A program made the translations under genes and the position numbers. From Hyaloperonospora brassicae (taxonomy: Eukaryota; Oomycota; Peronosporomycetes; Peronosporales; Peronosporaceae), in assembly GCA_947650285.1 (NCBI GenBank), contig CANTFL010001407.1, positions 540,162 through 604,161 on the forward strand: a stretch of DNA of 64,000 nucleotides, in the 5' to 3' direction. The notes beneath the pieces are model-generated. The model was not told where the DNA came from. It saw nothing but the letters and a program-made list of their open reading frames with translations, and searched no databases. Positions within the stretch are counted from its first letter, which is position 1; every line of letters starts with the position of its first letter. Below are positions 35,301 through 48,740 of the stretch, piece by piece.

Positions 35301-38274
35301 AACAATAATTGCAAGTATAGTAGTTCTACCGAGCGCATGCGAAGATCCGCATCGGGTGGAGATATACAACAGATTTAATTCCATATCGATTTATAAATCA
35401 GTTATAACATTTCTCGCGCGTTGCTATGGGGCAGCTTATATAACCTTTTTCATCCTCATTAGTACATAAGAAATCACAAGCTTTGCATCATATTGTTATA
35501 ACGCAAAGCAGAACTATCCATTATTACTATTCATTTCAAATCTTATGTAGATCGAATTTTTCAATCATATTATTACCAAACATTTTTATTAAAAACGATG
35601 GCTACTATAAATTTTGTGATAAAGCATTTTGTCTTAATGGAGAAACAAATCTTTACTGGCGAATCGATAAAAAGTAAGGATACGCAAAGAATTATAGATA
35701 TGGGATCATGTAAGAAGTACAACCATTACATACCAAATTTATCACGTTTGAGGTCGCGCATCAGCAATATGCTTTGTATTTGAGTATAAATTAATCTTTA
35801 AATAGTGCTGTATGCTCTATGTACTGTATTGTCAAGTAGAAAGGTGTTTTACAAATACAAGACCTTATAAATGAAATTTGCCAAGAGTGTTGTTTAGGCA
35901 TCTTGCATTATTAGAGTACAAAGTTATGGCGAAGCTATAATTTTTAGCGTATGAATATTGAACTTATAGCAAGCAAACAAAATTTAAATTTTGTCACTTT
36001 TCGCTGCCTTGCGCCGAACGTCGGGATTTTATTAGCAACAAACATTCGAAGGAGGATCAGCTGCTTTGCTGTCGTTTGGTTAAATATATTTTAATACGTT
36101 AGTACACGTATGTCTCGGTGTTTTTTTCTCCTGATTATAAAAAGCGAGATAGCGCACATGACTACGGGCCTGTAACCTTCACTACCTCCGCGTTGCGATC
36201 AAAAGTTTTTGGAGTAGATCTGATAATCATGATGATAAGAAGCAAAATACAATAAATGAAAAATTTATACATACGATTAATGTGGCGAAATTAAGTGGTG
36301 ATGTCTTTTCGCAAATTAAGATGACTCTTTAGTGAGCTCATTATCTTGTGTTCATCGATATATGATTATTTTCTGGACAAAATTTCGTAAGATGTTAATG
36401 AAGCACTCTACTATCGAGTGTATCATAATCTGTAATCCTCATGAAAGCGCGAAGCCCATATTATTTGCCTCATATTTAAAGAATACTCATCATAAGATGT
36501 GACATTATAAGAAGCGAACAAAGAATTAATATTTTATAATCTGATGAAAAACAAAGAGAAGCGACGCGCTTCCCCAGTTTGTACAGATAGATTCTTTTGA
36601 TTTAAAAGGGTTTTACCTTAGTTATCGTTGGCATGAATGTAGACCACATCCTATAGCTGTACATTGAATATTTTTCTTCACTGTCTAGCTGTTTTGTATA
36701 GGTCAAGAGATATCTTGATGAAGCTAAACACCACAACCTTAAAAAGCTTTAACCTTCATTATTTCTAATTTTATATATATCATAATAGGAAATTGGTAGC
36801 AAATATAATATTAATATAGGTATACGCTTAAAATTATGCTATACATGTAGATTTAAGGTACTTTAAACTTAGCACAATTTCGTATCGGCAGATATTGCTC
36901 GTCTTTGTAAGGCTATGTTTGTAAAATGGCTATGACGGCCCTACTATAGTTCCTTGAAAAACAATACGAAATGCCAACCTTTACGAAAATAAATATTATC
37001 CAACTTGTGTATACAAAGAACAATGAACACATGCAGCAATTTTATAAGCAGCAGCGTGAATTAAAGATTTGGAATATTAAGGTCTTTTATAAGTAACACC
37101 TACAATAAAATTGAAAAATGGAAATGAAATAACCGCAGTTCCAATATCATATTATAGACGTTGTTCTATTGTAGGATCAACTATCGGTGCTTCTTTAATG
37201 TTCAAATCTTCCACTGGTTTGTTGCATATAATTGCCGTTCAATTGTTGTCCCTCTAAAATTAGAATCCATACATTTGATTATATTCAGGCGGAATTTCGA
37301 TTCGCCGCGCGTTTATCAATTTCTTTTTTGATGTATATAATAATATATTGGTGTAAAAATTAGCATTTGATTAGCTCTTTTTTTAAAAAAAATTAGAATA
37401 CCGTTTTTTCGGTATCAATTGCTTTTTTCTCGAAATTAAAACTATATAACATATATCGATCCGCAGTATTTCAAGTCTATTTTAAATAAATAAATATCAA
37501 GGGTAATCTTATTAAAATTTAATATTTTATCTTTATTGTATTTTCGTCATAAAAGGCGGTAAAAATTGGTAGTAAAACTATTGGATCAAGTAAAATATAT
37601 AGAATACTGAGATCGCTTGGTTATGCAGCTATAATAACCGTGCAAAAGATAAGACGGATCACTAACACCTTCAAAATATACGAAAACTATATTGTTTGAT
37701 GTTAAATCGGTGTCAAGTTCAAAATTATATTTATGCCCTGTTTCAGCCTATAAATATAAACTATAAAATCTACGGTATGGCTCAAATGATGCTTTTGACA
37801 TGAGTTTGCATATAGATTAGAAGTAGCCAAGTGGACCTGAATTTTTTTCTTAATATAGACGTATGATGCATATTTAAAACAAAACAAAATACTCGCGTCA
37901 TGTTGAAAGAAAAAATGCTATTAAGGAAAAAAATACACCCTTATATCTGTTTGTTTGTAGAATTTTGTTTCCCCCGACGCGGTCAGCTTGACATATTTTA
38001 AGGAGACTCCATTGATCAATATAGATCAAAATCTTAAAATGAAAATGGCGAGAGACGATTATACTACATATGAAGATCGACACATGGCGGATCACAACCC
38101 AAAAATACTTGTTTTGCTTACCTGACATGTAAAAGTGCATTACCATCTATAATATCGCGGGGACACGGGTTCTAGATATTAATCTTACAAGGGAGACAAA
38201 CCATTTGACATTTAATACTACACAGCTTGCTAAGCAATCGAAATGTGTTCAGCAAATTTAGATAAGGTCATATA
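32389..38274. other. AT-rich gene-poor tract
   Basis: About 5.9 kb with no supported gene, RNA gene or transposon end. The few short frames (33958-34176, 34282-34482, 35483-35677) show no family features. Confidence 0.6.
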
Positions 38275-38750
38275 TGTAACGAGGGTACACGTCGATTGGT
38301 AACAGACAATAGGTGTGGTGCATGCAGTGGATGGGATCCTATTGAAACTGATATTAGACCACAGTATCAATTGTTGAAGACTGATGCATGTCAACTATTG
38401 ATTACGAAATCTTTTAAGAGGTTAATTTAGGACATTAGTTACTAGGTGGAGTACGTTGTTGTCGGTGTTCTTTTAGGTTAAAAGAAATAAAGTTTAGTTC
38501 CCATTTTGATCGCTTAAGACACGTGCTTCACGAGGCGTCTTGTGATCGTTTGAGGAGGTAGCAACGCCTTGATAAGGCAGCTACCACTCGTGCAATCTAT
38601 GCGTTGATTCTCTGAATCATCTGGCCCCCCCTGGACAGGGACCGCAAGATCTCTGAGCTTGTTGACTCTTTGAGTCGGGTTCTTTGAACCAAAGTTGCTC
38701 GTAGAGCGTTAAGTCTTCCTCTGACTTCAGAGCTGTGCAGCTCCGCTACA
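38275..38750 (+). mobile_element. Solo LTR of retrotransposon family 1
   Basis: 476 bp, beginning TGTAACGAGGGTACACG and ending CTCCGCTACA, matching the 644-1120 LTR in opposite orientation end to end. The flanks are ATATA (38270-38274) and ATACA (38751-38755), which could be a 5 bp target duplication with one change. There is no internal element sequence on either side. It stands out as a GC-richer island in the AT-rich tract. Confidence 0.82.
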
Positions 38751-41700
38751 ATACAAGTAAATATTGAATTACATTTTAATTTTCAACTTACGATTTATAA
38801 ATTATTCCCGACGTTTTACTCGTCTCTAAGCAGCTTTTAGTATCAAACGATAGTATGTTAGTTCTGCGCCCTTGCTATAGACAGACCTAATTCTTAACTA
38901 ACATGATTTTTCTTGGGAAATTGGGACTGAATACAGCCAATTCAACGATGTGATATGAATATGAAAAACGACTATCTCATGCGGCCAATTGAATTTCTAT
39001 GTGGTTAGGCGTAAGGAACTATGGATATTTTGCAGATGTTCTTGTATCCCAACACGCAGCCGATAGCTTAATTTTTAGATCAGTAAATTTACGGGAGATC
39101 CGATAAACATATATATGCTGAAGTACAAAGACTGCGCTAATTGTACAAACTTTAACTCATGTCCCGATAAGAAGCATTTATACACTATACAAATCACTTC
39201 TTAAAAAAAGCATACTTAAAAAACTTACCATGTGACGGAGTGAGTTCATTACACACGCCATTCCGACTCCGATTGTGACACGATAGACGATACGCATTTC
39301 TTCAGTACTTAACCGTATTTTTATTCTATATTACCTAGCATTATTTAATATTAAAATTGCCAGCTGCTTATCCCAACTATATGTCTTAGCCATTCTGGAT
39401 TATTTGTTAAACGATCATTGACGGCCGCACATAACAATTTCAGTTAATTCCTACAGTAAGGATCTGTATACGACTTCCTCAATCGTAAAATTTATTCGAA
39501 GATACGCAATGATAACATTGCAAAACAAATATCTTTGATAACGCTTGATAATTAAATACTTGGCAGTGACAGAAATACAGTCCAGATTTTTAACAAAAAG
39601 GATTGAATCATCAAATCTAGAATGTGGACAGCTGTGCTGTCATTCTCGCGATGAACAATCAATTAAATGCACTCATCATTGTTAAAATGGCTCAATATTG
39701 GTCCGTTAAGGTTTATATGATTCGACTTTTATCTGCAAACATAAGCTTGTTTTATGGAATGTTTTAAATTTGTAAGACCAGATACATTCGGCTAGTTCAC
39801 ATTATATTAGCCTCAAAAAAAATATGGTAGTTTACGATGCATCAGAAAAACGATTTTTATATTTTCACGAGTAAAAGTATGAGCGATGAAAACGAAGTCA
39901 ACGTATATACTCTCCCAAATATGTTGAAAAGCATCCCATATGCTCGAAATTTATGCATTCTGAGTTGACAAAATACACGGTGGTCAGTAAAACGCATGAC
40001 ATTCGAGGAATGATTGAAGGATTGGTGAATCCAATCGAGGATTTGATTTTTATACAAGAGGTGTAAATATAAAACAAGTCTAGAGCAATGTTGACATATG
40101 ACAAGCTACGCCTATGCATCCAGGATTATAAAAGACGGCAGCATTTGCTTATGCTCTGCAGCCTAGAATAAGAGCTCAATTTATTTACTCTATTATACAG
40201 GCTATAAATAAATTGGCCTTTAAGAGCTATATGTCGACAACGCGCTGTTCAATTGCTCTTCCGTATGGAACAAAGGGGTGTTCATGTCTTCAATGTATTG
40301 GGCTACCCGGAAGGCTTGTACGCTGTACACTATAAAATCCACCCGGTAAGGATTATTAAAGGCAAGTAGTAGCAACCTAATGGGAGTGAAGCATCGATTA
40401 AGAGAACAAGATTGAAGTGTGCTTTGGTAGTTTGAGGCACAGACGTCATATATTTCCAAAACAATATACATAAGTTCCAGTCTCTGACAAAGCCTCATTT
40501 ATTTTAAAGACGCTCGCGGAGAGTTGCGAATCGTCGTCAATGTAGACAAGAGAAGGATAGGTAGGTTCGGATTAATCATGAAGAGATGTCAACTTTTGGC
40601 AGAGTTTAGTTGAGGGGTATGGGAACGAGACAGCAGACTAGGCCTGAAATACTTACATTGAATTAAATCTGCGTCTTAAGTTTTGACTGCGATCACTAAG
40701 AGTTTTCTAGAAATCCGATGTAGAACACAGACCACTTATAGAGAAGAAGCGACGTAGAGGGTGTAGATGGTAAGCAGTTAATCTTCCTTAGCGTGCCGCG
40801 ATAAGTAGGTGAGTGTCGAAAGTTACGTTATAGCGTCAATAGGTTGATCGACTTAACCATTAAAACAATTTAAATTCTTACCTTTTGAATAAATTGCCGA
40901 TGGTCAGGATATATATTTGTAAAGAACAGATGTATACACCTGTGTTGAATGTTATCGGAAGGGTTCGATGTAATCGTTGATGATGTCAAGAATGTAGGAA
41001 AATATACGATTTTTAAAATTGTTTACTTGAATCGTTATAGGCTGCTTTGCGTTGGTTCCTCTGTAAGAATAAGACGTAATGTTTTATTTAAGCGGTACCA
41101 TTAGAATTAGAACAAACTAAAATTTGTCCGCGAAGACTGATAATTAACTTTTTTATGTTAGCGAGCGGAAAGAGAAAAATGACGTATTTGTACATGGCCA
41201 GTATCACCTTGCCACGCCTAAAATTAACATAAAGCGCTTGTTTGGCAATCGCTTGGTATTATTATGAAAGGGAGGACTGCAACCAAAGGCTGTTAGGTAT
41301 TTTTATAAACATGCTATCGCATGAATATAAATTTTTAATGATGAGCAGACGCTTAGCGAATCACCAGAGTTGCGAAATTTTGAATTAAAGCGTATTATGT
41401 AAGAAGATGTTCGACTTTGGCCGTCATTTAAAACTGAAAAAGAATATACCGCTGACACAACTACGGCACGAAACTATATTAGTTTATATTGCTTAAGTTC
41501 GCGCAATATTTTCTCGAACTCTGGTCGTGATTTAATTTCTTTCTTAGATTTATAATATGTGACCAATTGTTTTCTTTTACCCTTGTGAAGTTGTCAATTA
41601 TTTAAACAAAAAACATATTTCTATTTGATTTTTGACCATGGATATATAAATAGTGCAGCCTAAATTTGCCTGGTATAAGAATCGAAGGAATTAAAAGTAA

Positions 41701-44700
41701 AATATATATTTGACACCTTATAAAACGCAAAATAAAATGAGATGTACGAAAGAAAAACTTAATTGAATGACACCATTAAGGAACAGTTAGGGTAAAATTG
41801 TCTAGCTAATGACTAATGTCAAATCGAATAAGATATAAATCAATCGCTCTGGTCTTCGTCAAAAAATATGTGCGTTTAATTAGATCTCACCTAAAGTTCA
41901 TATGGTAACATGAGTGAGCAGCTGATTGCTAACAATCGCATATTTTACCGGGGCAACAACACAAAAAAACTATTTACACGGGTAGACTAGAGAGGTACTT
42001 ACCTATATCGTCATTACTTGCAATTGTTGCATGAAACATTGTTACTACGAGGGAACTTGATGAGCTACGATAGTTTGACACATAAAAATTCGAAAAAAAA
42101 TTCTGCCCCGGTTTAAGTATCTCTACAATATATAACTGGACATCTCTTTTGAATGATAATATATTGTGGTTGAGGTGCTGTTAAAAGCTTATACGCTTAA
42201 TAATGATATTTTTCCATTCTACAGCATTTTTAGTGCGTCTAGAAGTAACGAACAACAAAACGTTCCAAATACAAGAATATGCTGTGCTTATTCGAAAAAG
42301 GAGGCTTATATTCGAGTGTTACAATAACGAGGTCGAATTAAACATTCGGGCATCTGTAGAAGCGATATATCTGTATCGAACATGAATTGACTGGATTCGC
42401 AACCTCGTTGTAAAAACCTTTAACTTGTTCCTTGACGCAAGGTATGCCGCCAAGTTCTGGTTTGGTATTTTGGTAATAGGTAAATAAATTTTCGGCTTTA
42501 ATGACGTGAAGATCAACTATCTGCGACAAATATTATTCACTAGCGGTGCTAGACACGGGAATATGAGCTTTAAAAAAATTGATAGATTTTTTGAATCTAA
42601 TTAACGCTTAGCCGTGTGAGGTTTAACGCACTAGAAAAAATGGGCCAAAAAAAGATTTTTATCATTTTTTATTCAACTTCTAGTTTAAATGTTATGACCA
42701 GCTTAAATAAAAAATTGTACTCACATGTTTGCTATGTGTAAACTTGCTCACGTTCTCTAGACATCATATGTATGTTGCATCCCCGACGCCAGAACGGCGT
42801 CCCAAACAATTGTGCAAGCTGTCCTAAAGCTTTATACGGATACTTTTATAGATAGTGGCTAATACAAAATAATTAAAATGCATGCGGTTATTTTAGGATG
42901 ACACGAGTGCCCAACAGAGTCAGTGATTAATTTCGGTACTCGAATTACGATATCAAAAGATATATACTAACATAAATATAGTGAATGGTGATACACTTAT
43001 CCTGGTTATGTAGACGATTTATAGCCAAGGTAGAAAGAAAATAAAAAATCAAAGCCGCTAACCTACACATGCTTTCAATTAATTGTAGGTCAACGGTCAG
43101 TGAATTCATTTCAGACAGGATTCTGGACAGAGTGTAAATGGTAAAGATACAATGATTCTAGCATCGACCCGCGGACACAGCACTCACAACAAGACGAACT
43201 CCATTTCCACAAGCATGGAAGGTACGTGTTTCTTTATAAAATTGCAAAGACATATACCGGCAATCAGTTTATCGATTCTTGCATAATGTATATATCAGGT
43301 TTGTCTTTGTCTTATTATTAGTATTAAACAACACTGTCCAATTTACAGATCACTAATTGCATCAAAAACATTTTCGAAGCCATATATATTGTCCAATCGC
43401 GTGTTCATATACAGATTTTCACATTGCTGAAATGTATCTGCGCAACCTTGTATAATGTGCACATGTCCGACGATGTAGGTGAAGCCTTCCTCCTCTTCAG
43501 ATACCGTTTCCTGTGCCATTGATAGGACTAATAGAATGATACCACTAAGGCCTGATCGATTGATTGATGTGCTGACGATAATCGAGGTTGTCGTGCGACG
43601 CTGGCTATATAAAGCACTTAGGCATGACTATTATAGCAATACTCTTTTAAAAAAATTAATAGGACGAAGGTGTCCATCACATCGGACCACGTTACATAGT
43701 CTGCGGAAAAATTACGACAGCTTATCACTCTTAACTTGTACACTGTAGATGCAAGGTCACACAGACGACGTTATTTATCAATTGCAAGTTTTGAGATAGC
43801 GCGAATGTCAATTGTTGTAAACAGTCGATGTGCGTACCATAAGTATATATTTAATATGAGTATATTTTATAGACGATATCGAGTTAAAGATACGACAAGT
43901 GGTAAATGTGTGCATATGACAGATAAGGTCAATAAGTCAATCAATTGAGAAATTTAAAATTTGTCATCATAACAAATTCAATGTGAAACCTGCAAAGAAT
44001 GTCCTTCTATTTTCATATAGTGGCTACCTGAAAGAGGACCTGTGGCACAAATTTAAGCAACTGTGGTACTTCGCATTTTTTGGACGAACTGCTTGTAAAG
44101 CAGTACAAACAGCACAATACTGCGGAAGATGCCGGGCCTTAAATTTGACGAGAAAGCCAAAATATTAACAAGTAAATAGGTAGGTCAGAACTTAGGTTGC
44201 TATTCGTAACCTTTTCATTGCTTTTATTAGAGCAGGATGAATCAATTCCCACTTATTAGTAAGTGTGCTGGGGGTATTCTACCAATTAAGTGCTCATACC
44301 CGAAAAGATTTGGAAGCTGATTTAATAAGAAGAAGATATTTGTGGCATATCCTATCCCTGACGATCCTATAGACTACCCTGTCTAGATATCCTATGAATA
44401 TAGCAGTTCCCTCTTACCGTTTTTTCAGCCACGATCACAAATAAATGAAAAAGGACGTGCTTAATTGCACTCGGTACATATTCAGATTATTCAGTTAAAT
44501 CTTGTCTTGGTATAAACGGAATTGTGTAGAATACCGAAAGCATTTTACATCTCGTACCATCATTATAATAGTGATCTGCTATTCACTACTCTTTTTCGCT
44601 AAGCACCCCTCACCCTTTATAAAAACACCCTGCTTACTTCTCTCGCGCCGCAATTGGCTATATAACAATAACCAAAAATATTATAAAAAGGGCAATCTTT

Positions 44701-47700
44701 CACGCGAAATCATATATATGGTTAAATTTTGACATATGTTGAATCACTTTTAGCTTAAGTGTATTCTAGTTGATATTCGCCGGCGCTATCATTTCCAGAT
44801 ACTGCTAATATACTTTTGGTGGGTATCCAAAGTGCTTCCATTCGTCCTCAGCACCAATAGCATTGGACGCTACCTATAAAGCCCCTGCAGGATTCGGAAG
44901 AAGAAGTTGACATCATCTTCCTCACAACGTGTCTTGCTATTTTACAGCTATTACATTACTGTACTATGTGCAAAGATTTCATCACAACTTCAAAATGCGA
45001 TGGATCTCGCTGAGTAGAACTCTGAAAAAGAGCTCAAGCAATTGGTGCTCAAAAGCTTTAAGATGTTTTCCGCGTTCATGCTGCGCAAATGGGCTATTAA
45101 CGCTCGCTGCCGGTAGCATATTTAGATGGTCAAGGCTAACTCGCTATTTATACGAGATCCCTTTACAATGTTATGTTAATGCGCGCTTCATTCTTTCCCC
45201 GATTGATGTGGTTGCTTCTTACGTTACCTCTTTTGTCAAAAAGGCTACACCAATTACTAGTATGAAGCAATATGTCCCTGCTGGTATAAGTGAATATTAA
45301 ACGTCTAAGTTTGTGTAACAATCGAGCGTTCGTTTCAAGGCGAGCGAGTTTAGTTGTTGTAAGCTCATTTCTAATAATATATTAGCCAATCACGATTTTG
45401 GTAAAATATGGGGTGAGTGGTGTTTAGCGAAAAGTGAGTGGTAAATAGCGGATCCCTTAGAATATGAGTAAGGAATTATGAAAACGACATCATTCGTATG
45501 TTTATAATCCGCAGAAAAAAGTAGGTCTCACATGCGCGAGAAGTATAGTTAGCGTGTAAAATAATCTATATTGACGAACAGATGTGTAGCCGGACCAGCA
45601 AATATGATGGACGTAGACTGGTGTAATTGCGACCGGCCATTAATAAAAGCTTGAATATCGCTCAAACGAATTGATATATGACTAGGCTTGAGGTTTAGCT
45701 ACTGATCATTGAGTTTAAGCAAGTTCTTTGGCTATAAATGATGGGTAATGTAATCGCATATGATACTTGTAATCTTGACAAGCACACGGTAAAATTCGAT
45801 CAACACATTACTTAAAAATTGAAACGGTGAAAAGAATATTCGATAAATACAAGCAATGTGGCTGGATCAAGGGGCTCCAGAGATATGTTTTGCGAAAGAC
45901 ACTTTTTAAAACGAAAATCAGCATAATACGTGACATGAAGGATTTGTCTGCTGGTTGTACAACTAATATTATAGGCTGTGGCGATGACTATGTCGGTATA
46001 AGTTGTCATTTGTGTAAAAAATCTCTGGCGTCGAAAAGAGAACACTATGTATTATCCATTTTGGCGATAAGTAGATAGAGTTGACCTGATAAAACGATTA
46101 TCATAGAAATGTAAAATATACAGTCACAAATCCACAAATATGTAGATGGGCTACCGTGTTACGCATTAATTCATCCCAGGAACTCAAAGCAAAAACATTA
46201 AGGTAAAGTGTGCGTCAAATCGCAAGGTAAATACTTTGTATCTTTTTTTTTAATTTTTACACATTTTAAATGATCATGCCATTACTCAAAAAATGGGATA
46301 GGATGTCTCGCTAAATCCTGGCCCAATCAACGACGAATCTTGAAACACACACAATCTAAGAACCAGGGTTACGTATTATATACTGTGTTCGTCAAGACTG
46401 TCATGTGAAGCACCTTCTGATACAGTATAAAAAACAGAGAAGATAGGCCTCTTGAGAGGTATGTCAGCACGTTATACGAGTAGCTCTATTATACTTCATT
46501 GAGTAAGAGACAGGTCAACGACTCCCCGGAGACATGAAAAGACGTCTGCTTATAGCGACGCAAAAAGAATGGTTTTACTGGAAAACATAACGCTGCTGAC
46601 CACGACAGCGGTGGTCTTCTGTACTCACCTCATAGGTAAATAAAAAATTGTGTAGGATTGCCCAAGGAACAAGACGATGGAAATATACATCATTATTTTC
46701 GATTGGCATGAATAGTTTGAATAGACAAGAGGTTGTGTAATATTGGATAACTGACAAAGTAAGCAGATAAGGGATTCATGCTATTCAAGGACAGTACATA
46801 TACATGTGCATGATCGAGACATAGAATATAGAGCTGTAAGATTTATGGAGTATGTACCTACAGCATATTAGGTGCTGCAAGATATTTGTTTTCCTATATA
46901 AAAGAGGCGATGCTTGCGAGGAAATTATTTGATCATAGGTAGTCAGGGGGTTGGACAGTGAAATTTTTTCTATAATGCTAAATGACTTACCGCGAGTAGC
47001 TAAAAACCGAAAATTTAAATGCTTCTTTTGATCCCGTCCAAGTTTTAGCCCCCACACAAGGGTCTTTATAAAGATAAAACTACTAGGTAACAACTAACTA
47101 ATATACGCGTGATACGATTTTTCAGTTAAAAAATTACTATCTACAATTGATAAGACATTCATAACAGCACTCGCACTTAATACGATCAACTCGCACGGTT
47201 TTTGCGCTCAAGGTAATCTTATCATGAAATATGCTGTAACACAATATTAAGATGTAAATCTCAGCGTTCAGAAGCAACCAAATTTAATTTTAGTATTTGT
47301 ACGAATGTCGATGAATGAATGGATTCTTTTATCGGTTTCGCAGTAGTACTAAAATATTTAAATATATGAAGGTTAAAGAATAGATCAGAAATGTGCTCAT
47401 CATGACAAAAATTAAACATTTAATGTTAATAATACCTTGTCAGCTTAAAATCACAAATGTTTCGTTAATACAAGCATTTTATTATCACTTTATTCAAAGC
47501 GTGTTATTGGTTAACTTAGATCCATCCATCATAAAAAAATCCTGACTTACACCCTCCGTGCGCAACAAGTTGTAATCTTTATGTTTTCCAGAGCCACAAA
47601 CAGCTACAAAAAGGTATATACAATAACTTAAATACATTTAATGAAGTTACATCTCGTTACGTGCTAACTTGTTAATGATCACAAAGGTTTTGCTGATAAT

Positions 47701-47899
47701 ATAGTTCCAGTTCTAGTTAAATTTAGATTCATGCGCCTAATCAGTCATCAGTTTAATCTAAAGATAGCACGCTACAACATGGCTAACTATATGGGGATGA
47801 TAATGGCGAAAACCAATAAACACTGATCATAAGGGTTGTGAGACATGCATACGGAAGCAAAATGTGGAAAAAAAACTTAATGGATTATAATCTAATTTC
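38751..47899. other. AT-rich gene-poor tract
   Basis: About 9 kb without an intact gene. Frames such as 40220-40498 (minus), 43479-43748 (plus), 44929-45300 (plus) and 46785-47093 (minus) lack any family signature. A possible protein remnant at 44867-45116 is listed separately. Confidence 0.55.
44867..45116 (+). pseudogene. Possible decayed coding remnant, unknown
   Basis: Two overlapping frames read protein-like one after the other: LQDSEEEVDIIFLTTCLAIL (stop at 45011) and, in the next frame, KELKQLVLKSFKMFSAFMLR (stop at 45114). An acidic start followed by a hydrophobic stretch and a basic helix could be the N-terminus of a transposon protein with a frameshift. No family recognised; may be chance. 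Confidence 0.18.
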
Positions 47900-48740
47900 C
47901 GAACCTGTTACGAAGTCTGGATGTGTAGATCACGACAAACGAAACTCAATTTCAGAGGAGATCCAATTCGAGAGTTGTCCGATTCAAATAATGATCCGAT
48001 CCAAAAAGGAACCGAACCGAACCAAATCAGATCAAAGAGGCGATCCGATCGAAGAACAGATTATGACCTGAGCCAGGAGTACGGGGATAAACAAGGAGCC
48101 AACGATTTACAAGAGACTGAATTATTTATTGGATGAGACGTGGCGAGTGTCTTTTGGTATAGATAGGCTAGGTTGTAGTTTTTGTGAGATGGTTGGCTAA
48201 CGTTAAACAGAGTTCAATTTACTATAAAAGACACGCGTCATCTCTTCCGGGATGTATATTTAGCCTCCCGACGAAACGAAAAGTTGCGCCGTTTTTTTCT
48301 ACATAAGTGTCGTACTTGGATTTTTTGGTCCGGTGCAGTCAGGCCTTTCACAAACATCAAGACAACTACAATAGAGCGCATCGAAAAAGCAAGGGTGATC
48401 AAGATCGCAAGACGGCTCAAGTGGTCAGAACGTCAAGCAGATCAAGATCTACGTATTGGACAAGGCGATATCGTTGGAATCTAGGTGGCTCATGCCAAAT
48501 ACTTCCAAGTGACCTGCGATCGTGTGAAGATTTCCACGCGATCACCCCCGTACCAGACACATTCAAGACTAGCATCGACAAGAGTCCATCAAGAAGAGTG
48601 CAGCCCGCCCTATCGACAAGTTCACAAGGTGAGGACGGTTATTACTCGAAAACGAAGTACCCCGTCCGATAGTCGGACGTCTGGGCGCCAGTAGGAACGC
48701 GGGATCACATCAGTATTTTGTGAACCCCTCTTAACCACAA
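47900..48740 (+). mobile_element. 5' LTR of the large Ty3/gypsy element (copy B)
   Basis: About 840 bp, nearly identical to the solo LTR at 18072-18880, ending TTAACCACAA directly before a TGG-starting primer-binding site and a gag start. The first ~120 bp differ more from copy A, including extra bases. The left end is uncertain by about 20 bp. Confidence 0.8.
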
